Source: Streptomyces spiroverticillatus (GTDB taxonomy: Bacteria; Actinomycetota; Actinomycetes; Streptomycetales; Streptomycetaceae). From it: a stretch of 64,000 nucleotides of DNA. The stretch covers positions 248,001 through 312,000 of the forward strand of contig BMUX01000006.1 in NCBI GenBank assembly GCA_014650415.1. Reading direction: 5' to 3'. Both the position numbers and the translations under genes were made by a program. Within the stretch, counting starts at the first letter, position 1. The number at the start of each line of letters is the position of its first letter. Under the pieces are notes generated by a model. That model was not told where the DNA came from and did not search any database. It was given only the letters and a program-made list of their open reading frames with translations. This document shows, in pieces, positions 7,497 through 18,242 of this stretch.

Positions 7497-8651
7497 TCAG
7501 GCGGACATCCCCAGTTCCCGCGCGATCAGCATCCGCTGCACCTCGCTCGTCCCCTCCCCGATCTCCAGGATCTTGGAGTCGCGCCACATCCGGGCCACCG
7601 GGTACTCGTTCATGAAGCCGTACCCGCCGTGGATCTGCGTCGCCTCCCGCGCGTTGTCGACGGCCACGGTGGAGGAGTACAGCTTCGCGATGGCGGCCTG
7701 CTTCTTGAACGGCTCGCCGTTCACCAGCCGCGACGCCGCGTCGTACCAGCCGATCCGGGCCATGTGCGCCCGCATCTCCATGTCGGCGATCTTGAACTGG
7801 ATGGCCTGGTTCTCGCCGATCGCCTTGCCGAAGGCGTGCCGTTCCTTCGCGTACTTCAGCGATTCGTCCACACACCCCTGCGCGAGCCCGGTGGCCAGCG
7901 CCGAGATGGCGATCCGGCCCTCGTCGAGGATGCGCAGGAACTGGGCGTAACCCCGCCCCTCCTCGCCGAGGAGGTTCGCCGCCGGGACCCGGACGTCGGA
8001 GAAGGACAGCTCCCGCGTGTCCGACGAATTCCAGCCGACCTTGGAGTACGGGGCCGCGACCGTGAAGCCGGGGGTCCCCGACGGCACGATGATCGAGGAG
8101 ATCAGCGGCTTGCCGTCCGGCTTGCGGCCGGTGACGGCGGTGACGGTGACCAGGGCGGTGATGTCGGTGCCGGAGTTGGTGATGAAGCACTTCGACCCGT
8201 TGATCACCCACTCGTCGCCGTCCCGGACGGCAGTCGTGCGGGTCCCGCCCGCGTCCGACCCCCCGTCCGGCTCGGTCAGCCCGAACGCGCCGAGCGTCTG
8301 ACCGGCGCACAGCTTCGGCAGCCACTCCTGCTTCTGCTCCTCGGTGCCGAACCGGTAGATCGGCATCGCACCGAGCGAGACCCCGGCCTCCAGGGTGATC
8401 GCGACGGACGAGTCGACCCGGGCCAGCTCCTCCAGGGCGATGCCGAGCGCGAGGTAGTCGCCGCCCATGCCGCCGTACTCCTCGGGGATGGGCAGCCCGA
8501 ACAGGCCCATGCGGCCCATCTCGCGGACGATCTCGTACGGGAACTCGTGCCGCTCGTACAGGTCGCCGATCTTCGGGGCGACGACGTCGTGCGCGAACTC
8601 CTCGACGGTGCGCCGGAGTTCTTCGTGCTCGGGGGAAAGGCGGTGGTCCAT
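7497..8651 (-). CDS. acdH: acyl-CoA dehydrogenase of the branched-chain degradation operon
   Basis: FAD enzyme oxidising a short or branched acyl-CoA to the 2-enoyl-CoA. 384 residues, with full ACAD N-terminal, middle and C-terminal domains. FGLTEPDGGSDAGGTRTTA is the FAD/substrate signature and IHGGYGFMNEYPVAR the C-terminal one. The position equivalent to the MCAD catalytic Glu is Glu (EIGEGTSEVQ). Classic isovaleryl-CoA dehydrogenases have Ala or Gly there, so substrate preference may be isobutyryl, 2-methylbutyryl or several acyl-CoAs. It is the last gene of a four-gene operon, 18 bp after HMG-CoA lyase. It corresponds in position to S. coelicolor acdH as I recall it. Confidence 0.93.
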   Translation of the reverse strand: MDHRLSPEHEELRRTVEEFAHDVVAPKIGDLYERHEFPYEIVREMGRMGLFGLPIPEEYGGMGGDYLALGIALEELARVDSSVAITLEAGVSLGAMPIYRFGTEEQKQEWLPKLCAGQTLGAFGLTEPDGGSDAGGTRTTAVRDGDEWVINGSKCFITNSGTDITALVTVTAVTGRKPDGKPLISSIIVPSGTPGFTVAAPYSKVGWNSSDTRELSFSDVRVPAANLLGEEGRGYAQFLRILDEGRIAISALATGLAQGCVDESLKYAKERHAFGKAIGENQAIQFKIADMEMRAHMARIGWYDAASRLVNGEPFKKQAAIAKLYSSTVAVDNAREATQIHGGYGFMNEYPVARMWRDSKILEIGEGTSEVQRMLIARELGMSA

Positions 8652-8669
8652 CGTCAGTCCTTGGGGGAG

Positions 8670-9601
8670 TCAGTCCTTGTGGGACAGGGCGCGAACGGTA
8701 CGGGACGGGCTGGGTCGGCCCAGTTGCTCCGCCATCCACACGCTGGTGGCGGTGAGGGCGGAGAGATCGACCCCGGTGTCGATGCCGAGGCCCTGGAGCA
8801 TCCACACCAGGTCCTCGGTGGCGAGGTTGCCGGTGGCGGACTTGGCGTACGGGCAGCCGCCGAGCCCGCCGGCGGAGGCGTCGACGGTGGTGACGCCGTG
8901 CCGCAGGGCGGCCAGGGTGTTGGAGAGCGCCTGGCCGTACGTGTCGTGGAAGTGGACGCCGATGCGGTCGGTGGGCACACCGGCGGTGTTCAACGCGCCC
9001 AGCAGGGAGGCGACTTGACCGGGCGTGGCGACGCCGATGGTGTCGCCGAGGCTCAGCTCGTCGCAGCCCATGTCGATCAGCGCCCGGCAGACCTTCACAA
9101 CCTGCGCCTCGGGCACGGCCCCTTCCCAGGGGTCGCCGAAGCACATCGACAGATAGCCCCTGACCTGCGCGTCCGCCGCCTTCGCCCGGCTGACGACCGG
9201 CTCGAACATCGCGAGCGCCTCGTCGACCGTACGGTTCAGATTGGCCTTGGCGAAGGACTCGGTGGCGCTGGCGAACACGGCGACATGCCGGGCACCGAGG
9301 GCCAGGGCCCGGTCGAGACCCCGCTCGTTCGGTACGAGGACGGGGAGGTCGACGGTGTCCCCGAGGTCCTGGACCTGGGGGAACAGGGCTTCGGCGTCGG
9401 CGAGTTGGGGCACCCACTTGGGGTGCACGAAGCTCGTCGCCTCGACGGTGGTGAGGCCCGAGGCGGCGAGGCGGTGGATGAACTCCGCCTTCACCTCGGT
9501 CGGGACGACGCCCTTCTCGTTCTGGAGCCCGTCGCGGGCCCCGACCTCGTAAATCCTTACCCGGGCGGGGAGCCCGGGGGCGCGCACGACCATGGGAAGT
9601 G

Positions 9602-9605
<4 letters not shown>
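8670..9605 (-). CDS. hydroxymethylglutaryl-CoA lyase
   Basis: Splits HMG-CoA into acetyl-CoA and acetoacetate, the last step of leucine degradation. 311 residues from the ATG at 9605, which overlaps the TGA of the carboxylase alpha gene (ATGA); the much longer open frame upstream is a shadow. This is a DRE-TIM barrel: the motif appears as EVGARDGLQNE (metal and substrate binding). LSLGDTIGVATP and the conserved Cys of GGLGGCPYAKSATGNLATED (HMGL signature) follow. Translational coupling with the carboxylase and the acyl-CoA dehydrogenase downstream makes the pathway assignment firm. Confidence 0.95.
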
Positions 9606-11593
<1,988 letters not shown>

Positions 11594-11601
11594 GTGTCGT
11601 C

Positions 11602-13218
11602 TCACATCCGGAAGACGCCGAAGGCGGGGTCGGCGAGCGGGGCGTTGGCGCAGGCGGTCAGGGCGAGGCCGAGGACCTGGCGGGTTTCCATCGGGTCGAT
11701 CACGCCGTCGTCCCACAGGCGGGCGGAGGCGTAGTAGGCGTTGCCCTGGGTCTCGTACTGGGCGCGGATCGGGTCCTTGAAGGACTCCTCGTCCTCCGCG
11801 GCCCACTCCTCGCCGCGGCCCTCGATCTGGTCGCGCTTGACGGTGGCGAGGACGGAGGCGGCCTGCTCGCCGCCCATGACGGAGATCTTGGCGTTGGGCC
11901 ACATCCACAGGAAGCGGGGGGAGTAGGCGCGGCCGCACATCGAGTAGTTGCCCGCGCCGTAGCTGCCGCCGACGACCACGGTCAGTTTCGGTACGCGGGT
12001 GCAGGCGACGGCCGTGACCATCTTCGCGCCGTGCTTGGCGATGCCGCCCGCCTCGTAGTCGCGGCCGACCATGAAGCCGGAGATGTTCTGGAGGAAGAGG
12101 AGGGGGATGCCGCGCTGGTCGCACAGCTCGATGAAGTGCGCGCCCTTCTGGGCGGACTCGGAGAAGAGGATGCCGTTGTTGGCGACGATCCCGACGGGGT
12201 GGCCGTGGATGCGGGCGAAGCCGGTGACGAGGGTCTGCCCGTACTCCGACTTGAACTCACTGAAGCGGGAGCCGTCGACGACGCGGCCGATCACCTCGCG
12301 TACGTCGTAGGGGGTGCGGGAGTCGACGGGGACCGCCCCGTAGAGACCGGCCGGGTCGACCTTCGGCTCCTCGACTGCCGTGACGGTCCAGGGGAGTTGG
12401 CCGCGTGCGGGGAGCGTCGCGACGATGTTGCGGACGATGCGCAGGGCGTGGGCGTCGTCCTCGGCGAGGTGGTCGGTGACGCCGGAGGTGCGGGAGTGGA
12501 CCTCGCCGCCGCCCAGCTCCTCGGCGGTGACGACCTCGCCGGTGGCGGCCTTCACGAGGGGCGGGCCGCCGAGGAAGATCGTGCCCTGGTTGCGGACGAT
12601 CACGGCCTCGTCGCTCATCGCGGGTACGTAGGCCCCGCCGGCCGTGCAGGAGCCGAGGACGGCGGCGATTTGGGGGATTCCGGCGCCGGACATCCGGGCC
12701 TGGTTGTAGAAGATCCGGCCGAAGTGCTCGCGGTCGGGGAAGACCTCGTCCTGCATGGGGAGGAAGGCGCCGCCGGAGTCGACCAGGTAGAGGCAGGGGA
12801 GGCGGTTCTCGAGGGCCACCTCTTGGGCGCGGAGGTGCTTTTTGACCGTCATGGGGTAGTACGTTCCGCCCTTGACGGTGGCGTCGTTGGCGACGATGAC
12901 GCACTCGCGGCCGGAGACCCGCCCGATTCCGGCGATCACTCCGGCGGCCGGGGCCTGGTCGTCGTACATGCCGTTCGCGGCGAAGGGGGCCAGCTCCAGG
13001 AAGGGGGAGCCCGGGTCCAGCAGGGTGTCCACCCGGTCCCGGGGCAGCAGCTTGCCGCGGGCGACGTGCCGGGCGCGGGACTTCTCGCCGCCGCCCTGCC
13101 GCGCGGTGGCGAGGCGGGTGCGGAGGTCGTCCGCGAGGGCCTGGTGGGCGGCCTCGTTGGCCTGCCAGGCGGGTGAGGAGGGGTCCGCGGTGCTGGTCAG
13201 CACCGGTGCTTCCTGCAT
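11602..13218 (-). CDS. acyl-CoA carboxylase beta subunit (carboxyltransferase), methylcrotonyl-CoA type
   Basis: Transfers carboxyl from biotin to the acyl-CoA. 538 residues, typical for MCC beta / AccD1. Both crotonase-like halves are present: GGTYYPMTVKKHLRAQEVA and YLVDSGGAFLPMQDEVFPD in the N half with SCTAGGAYVPAMSDE, and FLQNISGFMVGRDYEAGGIAKHGAKM with GSYGAGNYSMCGRAY in the C half. First gene of the operon; its promoter region holds two copies of the operator shared with the TetR gene at 14896. The short gap to the alpha subunit (8 bp) implies translational coupling and equal stoichiometry. Confidence 0.95.
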   Translation of the reverse strand: MQEAPVLTSTADPSSPAWQANEAAHQALADDLRTRLATARQGGGEKSRARHVARGKLLPRDRVDTLLDPGSPFLELAPFAANGMYDDQAPAAGVIAGIGRVSGRECVIVANDATVKGGTYYPMTVKKHLRAQEVALENRLPCLYLVDSGGAFLPMQDEVFPDREHFGRIFYNQARMSGAGIPQIAAVLGSCTAGGAYVPAMSDEAVIVRNQGTIFLGGPPLVKAATGEVVTAEELGGGEVHSRTSGVTDHLAEDDAHALRIVRNIVATLPARGQLPWTVTAVEEPKVDPAGLYGAVPVDSRTPYDVREVIGRVVDGSRFSEFKSEYGQTLVTGFARIHGHPVGIVANNGILFSESAQKGAHFIELCDQRGIPLLFLQNISGFMVGRDYEAGGIAKHGAKMVTAVACTRVPKLTVVVGGSYGAGNYSMCGRAYSPRFLWMWPNAKISVMGGEQAASVLATVKRDQIEGRGEEWAAEDEESFKDPIRAQYETQGNAYYASARLWDDGVIDPMETRQVLGLALTACANAPLADPAFGVFRM

Positions 13219-13271
13219 GGTGTCGAGCTCCCTTGCCCGGGGGGTGTGCGGGGTGCGCGGGGGCGCGCGGA

Positions 13272-13314
13272 GTTAGTGAGCGTTAACCTTGTTGCGAGGT
13301 TAACGAGCGCTAAC
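13272..13314. promoter_or_regulatory. paired TetR operators in front of the acyl-CoA carboxylase operon
   Basis: Two 16-bp imperfect palindromes, GTTAGTGAGCGTTAAC (13272-13287) and GTTAACGAGCGCTAAC (13299-13314), fit GTTARYGNNCGYTAAC. Their centres are 27 bp apart. The second is identical to the site just upstream of the TetR gene at 14859-14874. Confidence 0.85.
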
Positions 13315-13344
13315 GGGTCTGTCCAGGGGGACTTGGGGGTGGGG

Positions 13345-13473
13345 GGTGCTGTTCCGGCCGGGGGCGCTGCCCCCGGACCCCCGGATTTCGCCCCGGTCCC
13401 GCCCCTTTCCCTAAAGCGCTCGCCGCGCGGCTTGTTTGTGGTTGCTCGCGCAGTTCCCCGCGCCCCTGAAGGG
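13345..13473. repeat. dispersed intergenic repeat, copy B (inverted relative to A)
   Basis: Carries CCCCGGTCCCGCCCCTT-x-CCTAAA and CGCGCAGTTCCCCGCGCCCCT, the reverse complements of the copy A blocks, plus a GC hairpin at about 13357-13381. It lies between divergent genes, so here it cannot simply be a 3' terminator. Confidence 0.8.
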
Positions 13474-13490
13474 GCTGGGATCATTCGGGT

Positions 13491-14873
13491 ATGAGTACGA
13501 ACGACCCGACGGGGATACCGGGCCCCGCCCAGAGGCCGCCGCACCCCGTAACCGTCCAACCGGCCCCGCCTGCGGGGTTCGGGCCGCACCAGCCGCTCGC
13601 CGGGGGTGCCCCCTGGCCCCCGCATCCCCCGGCCCGGGATCCGCTTCCCGCGCTTCCCGCGCCCCGGCGGATCGTCGAGGTCGACGGGCTGCGCGGGTTC
13701 GCGTTGCTCGGGATTCTGCTGGTCAACGTGCTCATGATGAGCGGCGCGGTCGACATCGGCGGCGGGGCCGGGGCGGTCGCCGCAGGAGGCCCGGGTGCGG
13801 CCGAGGACGTCGGCGGTGGGGTCGACTCCGTCGTGGCGTGGCTGGTCGCGTTCCTCGTGCAGGGGAAGTTCTATCTGCTGTTCGCCTTCCTCTTCGGGTA
13901 CAGCTTCACCGTCCAGATGGCCTCCGCCGAGCGGTCCGGGGCCCGTGTGGTGCCCCGCACCCTGCGCCGGACCGCCGGGCTCCTCGTCCTCGGGGTGCTG
14001 CACGCCGTGCTGCTGTTCAGCGGCGACATCCTCACCGCGTACGGGCTCCTCGGGCTGATCCTGCTCGCCTCCCGCAACGCCTCCCCGCGCGCCGCGCGCA
14101 CCGCCGCGTACTGGGTGTGGGGCAGCTTCAGCGCGCTCCTGCTCCTGATGTCCGCGCTGATGGCGCTCGTCCCGCCGACCGCCGCCGACCTCGCCGAGGG
14201 CGACGCCGACTCCGCCGCGCTCGCCGCCGCCTACCGGGGGTCCTTCGGCGACGTCCTCGGTGCGAACCTCGACCAGTTGCCGTTCGTGCTCCTCGCGGCC
14301 GTGCTCGGCACCGGGACGATCCTCCCCGCGTTCCTGTTCGGGCTGGCCGCCGGGCGCTCCGGCTGGTTCGACCGTACGGACCCGGCCAAGCTGCTCCGTA
14401 CCGTACGCATCGGACTCGCCGTCGGCGTGCCCACCGCCGCACTCGCCGCGACCCTGGAGCTCGGCGCCGTGCGCTGGTCGATGCTCGGCTCGGCGCTGGG
14501 CGTGCTCACCGCCCCGGCGCTCACGGCCGCCTACCTCGCCGGGATGCTGCTCTTCTTCCGCACCCGCCCCGGCCGCCGTGTCCTCGCGGTCCTCGCCCCG
14601 GCAGGGCGCATGTCCCTGACGAACTACCTCACCCAGTCGCTGGTCATGGCGCTGGTCTTCACCGGGTACGGGTTCGGGCTGTACGGGAAGCTGGGGGTCG
14701 CGGTGCCGGTGCTGATGGCCCTCGTCCTGTACGGGGTCCAGCTCGCCGTCAGCGGACCCCTGATGCGGCGCCACCGGCACGGGCCGGTGGAGTGGCTGCT
14801 GCGTGCGGTCACGCTCGCCGGACGGCCCGGCGGCCGGTCCCGGCAAGATGTCGGTCAAGTTAACGAGCGCTAA
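13491..14873 (+). CDS. DUF418 (YeiB-type) integral membrane protein
   Basis: 460 residues. A long Pro/Gly-rich N-terminal tail (about 1-58) precedes RIVEVDGLRGFALLGILLVNV, the characteristic first segment of the YeiB/DUF418 family. About eight further hydrophobic helices follow. The C-terminal DUF418 block contains PAGRMSLTNYLTQSLVMALVFTGYGFG. Function is unknown; related acyltransferase-like membrane proteins suggest envelope or transport roles, which is inference. The final codons (VNER-stop) lie inside the third TetR operator, and the TetR gene begins 22 bp after the stop, so the two are likely linked in regulation or co-transcribed. Confidence 0.88.
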   Translation: MSTNDPTGIPGPAQRPPHPVTVQPAPPAGFGPHQPLAGGAPWPPHPPARDPLPALPAPRRIVEVDGLRGFALLGILLVNVLMMSGAVDIGGGAGAVAAGGPGAAEDVGGGVDSVVAWLVAFLVQGKFYLLFAFLFGYSFTVQMASAERSGARVVPRTLRRTAGLLVLGVLHAVLLFSGDILTAYGLLGLILLASRNASPRAARTAAYWVWGSFSALLLLMSALMALVPPTAADLAEGDADSAALAAAYRGSFGDVLGANLDQLPFVLLAAVLGTGTILPAFLFGLAAGRSGWFDRTDPAKLLRTVRIGLAVGVPTAALAATLELGAVRWSMLGSALGVLTAPALTAAYLAGMLLFFRTRPGRRVLAVLAPAGRMSLTNYLTQSLVMALVFTGYGFGLYGKLGVAVPVLMALVLYGVQLAVSGPLMRRHRHGPVEWLLRAVTLAGRPGGRSRQDVGQVNER

Positions 14874-14874
14874 C
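14859..14874. promoter_or_regulatory. TetR operator overlapping the DUF418 stop codon
   Basis: GTTAACGAGCGCTAAC is identical to the site at 13299-13314. It spans the last four sense codons and the TAA of the DUF418 gene and ends 21 bp before the TetR ATG. Autoregulation is the likely role. Confidence 0.85.
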
Positions 14875-14895
14875 GCACCGGTCTAGAATGCTGCC

Positions 14896-15504
14896 ATGAG
14901 CACCCAAGCCGCCCCCGGCGGAACCTCCCGGGTCGCGGCCCCCACCCGCCGCGAGCAGATCCTCAAGGAAGCCGCGCGCCTCTTCGCCGAGCGCGGCTTC
15001 CACGGGGTCGGCGTCGACGAGATAGGCGCGGCGGTGGGAATCAGCGGGCCGGGACTCTACCGGCACTTCCCCGGCAAGGACGCGATGCTCGCGGAGCTGC
15101 TGGTGGGGATCAGCGAGCGGCTGCTGGAGGGGGGCCGGGCCCGGGTCGCCGCCGCCCCCGAGGACCCGGCGGCGCTCCTGGCCGCCCTCGTCGACGGCCA
15201 CATCGACTTCGCCCTCGACGACCGCCCCCTGATCACCCTGCACGACCGCGAGCTGGACCGGCTGCGCGACGCGGACCGGCGCCGGGTGCGTCAACTCCAG
15301 CGCCAGTACGTGGAGTTGTGGGTCACGGCGGTCCGCGACCTGCACCCCGCCACCCCGGAGTCGGAGGCCCGTGCGGCCGTCCACGCGGTCTTCGGGCTCC
15401 TCAACTCCACCCCCCACCTGGGCTCGGGCCTGCCCGGCCGGGGCGCCACGGAGGCGCTGCTGCGCCGGCTGGCCCATGGGGCGTTCGGGGCGCTGGGGGA
15501 CTGA
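14896..15504 (+). CDS. TetR-family regulator of the acyl-CoA carboxylase operon
   Basis: 202 residues. The N-terminal TetR helix-turn-helix (about 18-64) reads TRREQILKEAARLFAERGFHGVGVDEIGAAVGISGPGLYRHF. The C-terminal ligand-binding domain resembles the SACE_7040 type. The same 16-bp palindrome lies directly upstream and twice in front of the carboxylase operon, so it most likely represses that operon and itself and is released by a branched acyl-CoA intermediate. It is functionally comparable to LiuR regulators, which belong to other families in proteobacteria. The effector is inference. Confidence 0.92.
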   Translation: MSTQAAPGGTSRVAAPTRREQILKEAARLFAERGFHGVGVDEIGAAVGISGPGLYRHFPGKDAMLAELLVGISERLLEGGRARVAAAPEDPAALLAALVDGHIDFALDDRPLITLHDRELDRLRDADRRRVRQLQRQYVELWVTAVRDLHPATPESEARAAVHAVFGLLNSTPHLGSGLPGRGATEALLRRLAHGAFGALGD

Positions 15505-15592
15505 GGGGCCGGGAGGGGGCGGGCGCGCCCGCCCTCGTCCATCCGTCGGAACCCTCCGTGCGTCCGTGAACACGCCCGGCAGAATGGATCCC

Positions 15593-16372
15593 ATGCCGAT
15601 ACTCAGCCGTGCCGCCCTCGTCGACCATCTCGTCCGCACCCGCATCGCGGGGGATGTGGCCACGCCCCGTGACAACAACCTGTCGCACTACCGCAAGCTC
15701 GCGAACGGCGACCGTCACTACTGGCTCGGCATCGAGCTGGGCGACCGGTGGGCCGACGAGCAGGACGTGCTGGCCGTCATGGCCGAGCGGTGCGGGGTCA
15801 GCGACGACCCCGAGCACCGGCACGGGCAGGACACCATCGACCCCGAGCTGACCGTCGACGCCCTGGACCGGGCGGCGGCCCGGCTGCGGAAGGCCGCCGC
15901 CGACCGGCAGCGGGTGCTGTTCGCGACCGGCCACCCCGGTGCGCTGCTCAACGTGCACGGCGCGACCGCGAGAGCCCTGCGGGACGCCGGGTGCGACGTG
16001 GTGCGGATTCCGGGCGGGCTCACGGCCGACGAGGGGTATGTGGTGCAGTTCGCCGACGTCGCCGTCTTCGAGCGGGGGGCCAGCCTGTGGCACACCCACT
16101 CGCCCGCGCCGATGACCGCGATCCTGGACGGCCTGGAGCGCAACGGTGAGCCGTTGCCGGACCTGGTCTTCGCCGACCACGGATGGGCCGGATGCGCGGG
16201 TCAGCGCGGGATCGACTCGATCGGGTACGCCGACTGCAACGACCCCGCCCTGTTCCTGGGCGAGGCCGAGGGGACCATGGCGGTCACCATTCCGCTCGAC
16301 GACCACGTCGTGGACCCGTTCTTCTACGAGCCCATGACCGACTACTTGCTGGACGCCGCCGGCCTGCGCTGA
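15593..16372 (+). CDS. conserved actinobacterial phosphatase-like protein
   Basis: 259 residues from the ATG at 15593; an in-frame ATG 9 bp earlier is equally possible since neither ribosome site is strong. Cytoplasmic, no membrane segment. Streptomyces homologues are usually annotated 'phosphatase'. Motifs that could hold metal or substrate are RDNNLSHYRKLANGD near the start, VLFATGHPGALLNVHGA in the middle, and LVFADHGWAGCAGQRGIDSIGYADCNDPALFLGEAEG near the end. The last arrangement resembles a nucleotide- or sugar-phosphate-binding Rossmann-like fold. No classic phosphatase signature is evident, so the reaction is uncertain. Its 3' end overlaps the convergent CDF transporter by 31 bp. Confidence 0.7.
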   Translation: MPILSRAALVDHLVRTRIAGDVATPRDNNLSHYRKLANGDRHYWLGIELGDRWADEQDVLAVMAERCGVSDDPEHRHGQDTIDPELTVDALDRAAARLRKAAADRQRVLFATGHPGALLNVHGATARALRDAGCDVVRIPGGLTADEGYVVQFADVAVFERGASLWHTHSPAPMTAILDGLERNGEPLPDLVFADHGWAGCAGQRGIDSIGYADCNDPALFLGEAEGTMAVTIPLDDHVVDPFFYEPMTDYLLDAAGLR

Positions 16373-17325
16373 CCCCGGCGCGGGGTCGGGTCCAGGTAGA
16401 CCCGGGCGATGGCCGGGTAGCGCTCGCGCAACTGCGCCTCCGCCTCCTCGCAGGCCCACTCCACCTCGGCCGCCGACGAGACGTCCCGGAAGTCGATCTT
16501 CGCGGCGACGAGGATCTCGGACGGGCCCTGGATCAGCGTCGTCAGCTCGATGACGTCCACGATGTGGGGTACGGAGAGCAGCTCCTCCCGTACCCCCGCC
16601 CGCATCTCCGGCGGCAGCGCCCGGCCGATCAGCAGTTGCGCGTTGCTGCGGCCCAGCACCCAGGCGACGTACGCCAGGAGCAGACCGATGAGGACCGAGG
16701 CGATGCCGTCCCAGACGCCGGAACCCGTCAGCTGGCCGAGCCCCAGGCCCGCCGCCGCGAGCAGCAGGCCGACGAGGGCCGCCGAGTCCTCCATGACGAC
16801 CGCCTTGACCGCCGTGTCGGGGGTCAGCCGGAAGTAGCGGCCCACGGGTGCGCCCAGCCGGGCGGCCTCGGCGCGGATCTGCTGGATCCCCGTACGGAGC
16901 GAGTAGCCCTCCAGCAGGAAGGCGACGGCGAGGACGATGTAGGAGACCAGGGGGTTTCCGAGCTCCTCGCCGTGGGTGAGGGTGTGGATGCCGTCGTAGA
17001 TCGAGAAGACCGCGCCGCCGACGAAGGTGGCGACGGAGGCGAGCATCGCCCAGATGTAGCGCTCCGGGCCGTGTCCCAGCGGGTGCTGGGCGTCGGCGGG
17101 CTTCTCGCTGCGTTTGAGGGCGGTCAGCAGGAGGAGTTCGGTGACCGTGTCGGCCACCGAGTGCGCGGCCTCCGACAGCATCGCGCTGGAGCCGCTGATC
17201 GCGCCCGCGACCGCCTTCGCGACGGCGATGCCGAGGTTGGCGACCGCCGCGACGATCACCGTGAAGGTGCTCTCGCCGCCGCCGGTGGATGCGGGTGCGC
17301 TGTCCGTGTTGTTGTCCTCCGCCAT
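16342..17325 (-). CDS. cation diffusion facilitator (CDF) metal exporter
   Basis: Exports divalent metal (probably Zn2+, Mn2+ or Fe2+) in exchange for protons. 327 residues from the ATG at 17325. About six membrane helices: TM2 with HSVADTVTELLLL (HxxxD metal site) and TM5 with VMEDSAALVGLLLA (ED instead of HxxxD), the pattern of the SLC30A9/ZnT9-like subgroup. A C-terminal cytoplasmic ferredoxin-like domain has VPHIVDVIELTTLIQGPSEILVAAKIDF. Transcribed after the thioesterase TesB with 20 bp between, so possibly co-transcribed. Confidence 0.92.
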   Translation of the reverse strand: MAEDNNTDSAPASTGGGESTFTVIVAAVANLGIAVAKAVAGAISGSSAMLSEAAHSVADTVTELLLLTALKRSEKPADAQHPLGHGPERYIWAMLASVATFVGGAVFSIYDGIHTLTHGEELGNPLVSYIVLAVAFLLEGYSLRTGIQQIRAEAARLGAPVGRYFRLTPDTAVKAVVMEDSAALVGLLLAAAGLGLGQLTGSGVWDGIASVLIGLLLAYVAWVLGRSNAQLLIGRALPPEMRAGVREELLSVPHIVDVIELTTLIQGPSEILVAAKIDFRDVSSAAEVEWACEEAEAQLRERYPAIARVYLDPTPRRGQRRPAASSK

Positions 17326-17345
17326 GGTTCGGACCGTATGCCCGA

Positions 17346-18218
17346 TCAGCGCGGTACGCGAACGACGCCCTCCTGGATGACCGAGATCGCCAGCCGCCCG
17401 TCCCGGGTGTAGATCCGGGCCTGGCCCAGGCCCCGGCTGCCCGAGGCGGAGGGGGACTCCTGGTCGTACAGCAGCCACTCGTCGGCCCGGAAGGGGCGGT
17501 GGAACCACATCGCGTGGTCCAGGGACGCCCCGACGACGTCGCCGGTCGCCCAGCCGCCCCGGCCGTGCGCGAGCAGTACGGAGTCGAGGAGCGTCATGTC
17601 GGAGACGTACGTCGCCAGGCAGACGTGCAGGAGGTGGTCGTCGGCGAGCTTGCCGTTCGTACGGAACCAGACCTGCGAGCGCGGTTCGCGGGGCTCGCCG
17701 ACCGTGGCGTACGGGGGCGAGTCGACGTAACGGAGGTCGATCGCGGCACGGGCCTCGAGCAGACGGTCCACCGTGCCCGGGTCGACGAAGCGGTCCGTGT
17801 AGCGGGGGAGGGTCTCGGCGGCCGTGGGGAGCGAGTCCGGGTCGGTCGACGGCGGCATCGGGGCCTGGTGCTCCATGCCCTCCTCGTACGTCTGGAACGA
17901 CGCCGAGAGGTGGAAGATCGGCTGGCCGTGCTGGACCGCGACGACCCGGCGCGTGGTGAACGAGCGGCCGTCGCGGATCCGGTCGACCGTGTAGACGATC
18001 GGGGCCGACGGGTCGCCCGTGCGCAGGAAGTAGGCGTGGAGGGAGTGGGTGAAGCGGTCCTCGGGGACCGTCCGCCCGGCGGCGACCAGGGCCTGGGCCG
18101 CGACCTGGCCGCCGAACACGCGGGGGACGATGGCCGAGCGGCTCACGCCCCGGAAGATGTCCTGCTCGATCCGCTCCAGGTCGAGCAGATCGAGCAGGTT
18201 CTCAAGTGCCTTGTTCAT
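17346..18218 (-). CDS. tesB: acyl-CoA thioesterase II
   Basis: Hydrolyses acyl-CoA to free fatty acid and CoA in the cytoplasm. 290 residues, the usual TesB length, with two hot-dog domains. The N-terminal one contains VFGGQVAAQALVAAGRTVPE and HSLHAYFLRTGDPSAPIVY. The C-terminal one contains SLDHAMWFHRPFRADEWLLYDQ, with the catalytic Asp, and SRGLGQARIYTRDG, with the Gln. It is 24 bp downstream of an acyl-CoA dehydrogenase on the same strand, consistent with a fatty-acid turnover unit. Confidence 0.95.
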   Translation of the reverse strand: MNKALENLLDLLDLERIEQDIFRGVSRSAIVPRVFGGQVAAQALVAAGRTVPEDRFTHSLHAYFLRTGDPSAPIVYTVDRIRDGRSFTTRRVVAVQHGQPIFHLSASFQTYEEGMEHQAPMPPSTDPDSLPTAAETLPRYTDRFVDPGTVDRLLEARAAIDLRYVDSPPYATVGEPREPRSQVWFRTNGKLADDHLLHVCLATYVSDMTLLDSVLLAHGRGGWATGDVVGASLDHAMWFHRPFRADEWLLYDQESPSASGSRGLGQARIYTRDGRLAISVIQEGVVRVPR

Positions 18219-18242
18219 GGCAGTAGTTGTACAGGGCCTCTT

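Noticed and set aside
14877..14892. DasR site at CCGGTCTAGAAT near the TetR gene
   Set aside because: Only the left half matches; the right half of the dre palindrome is missing.
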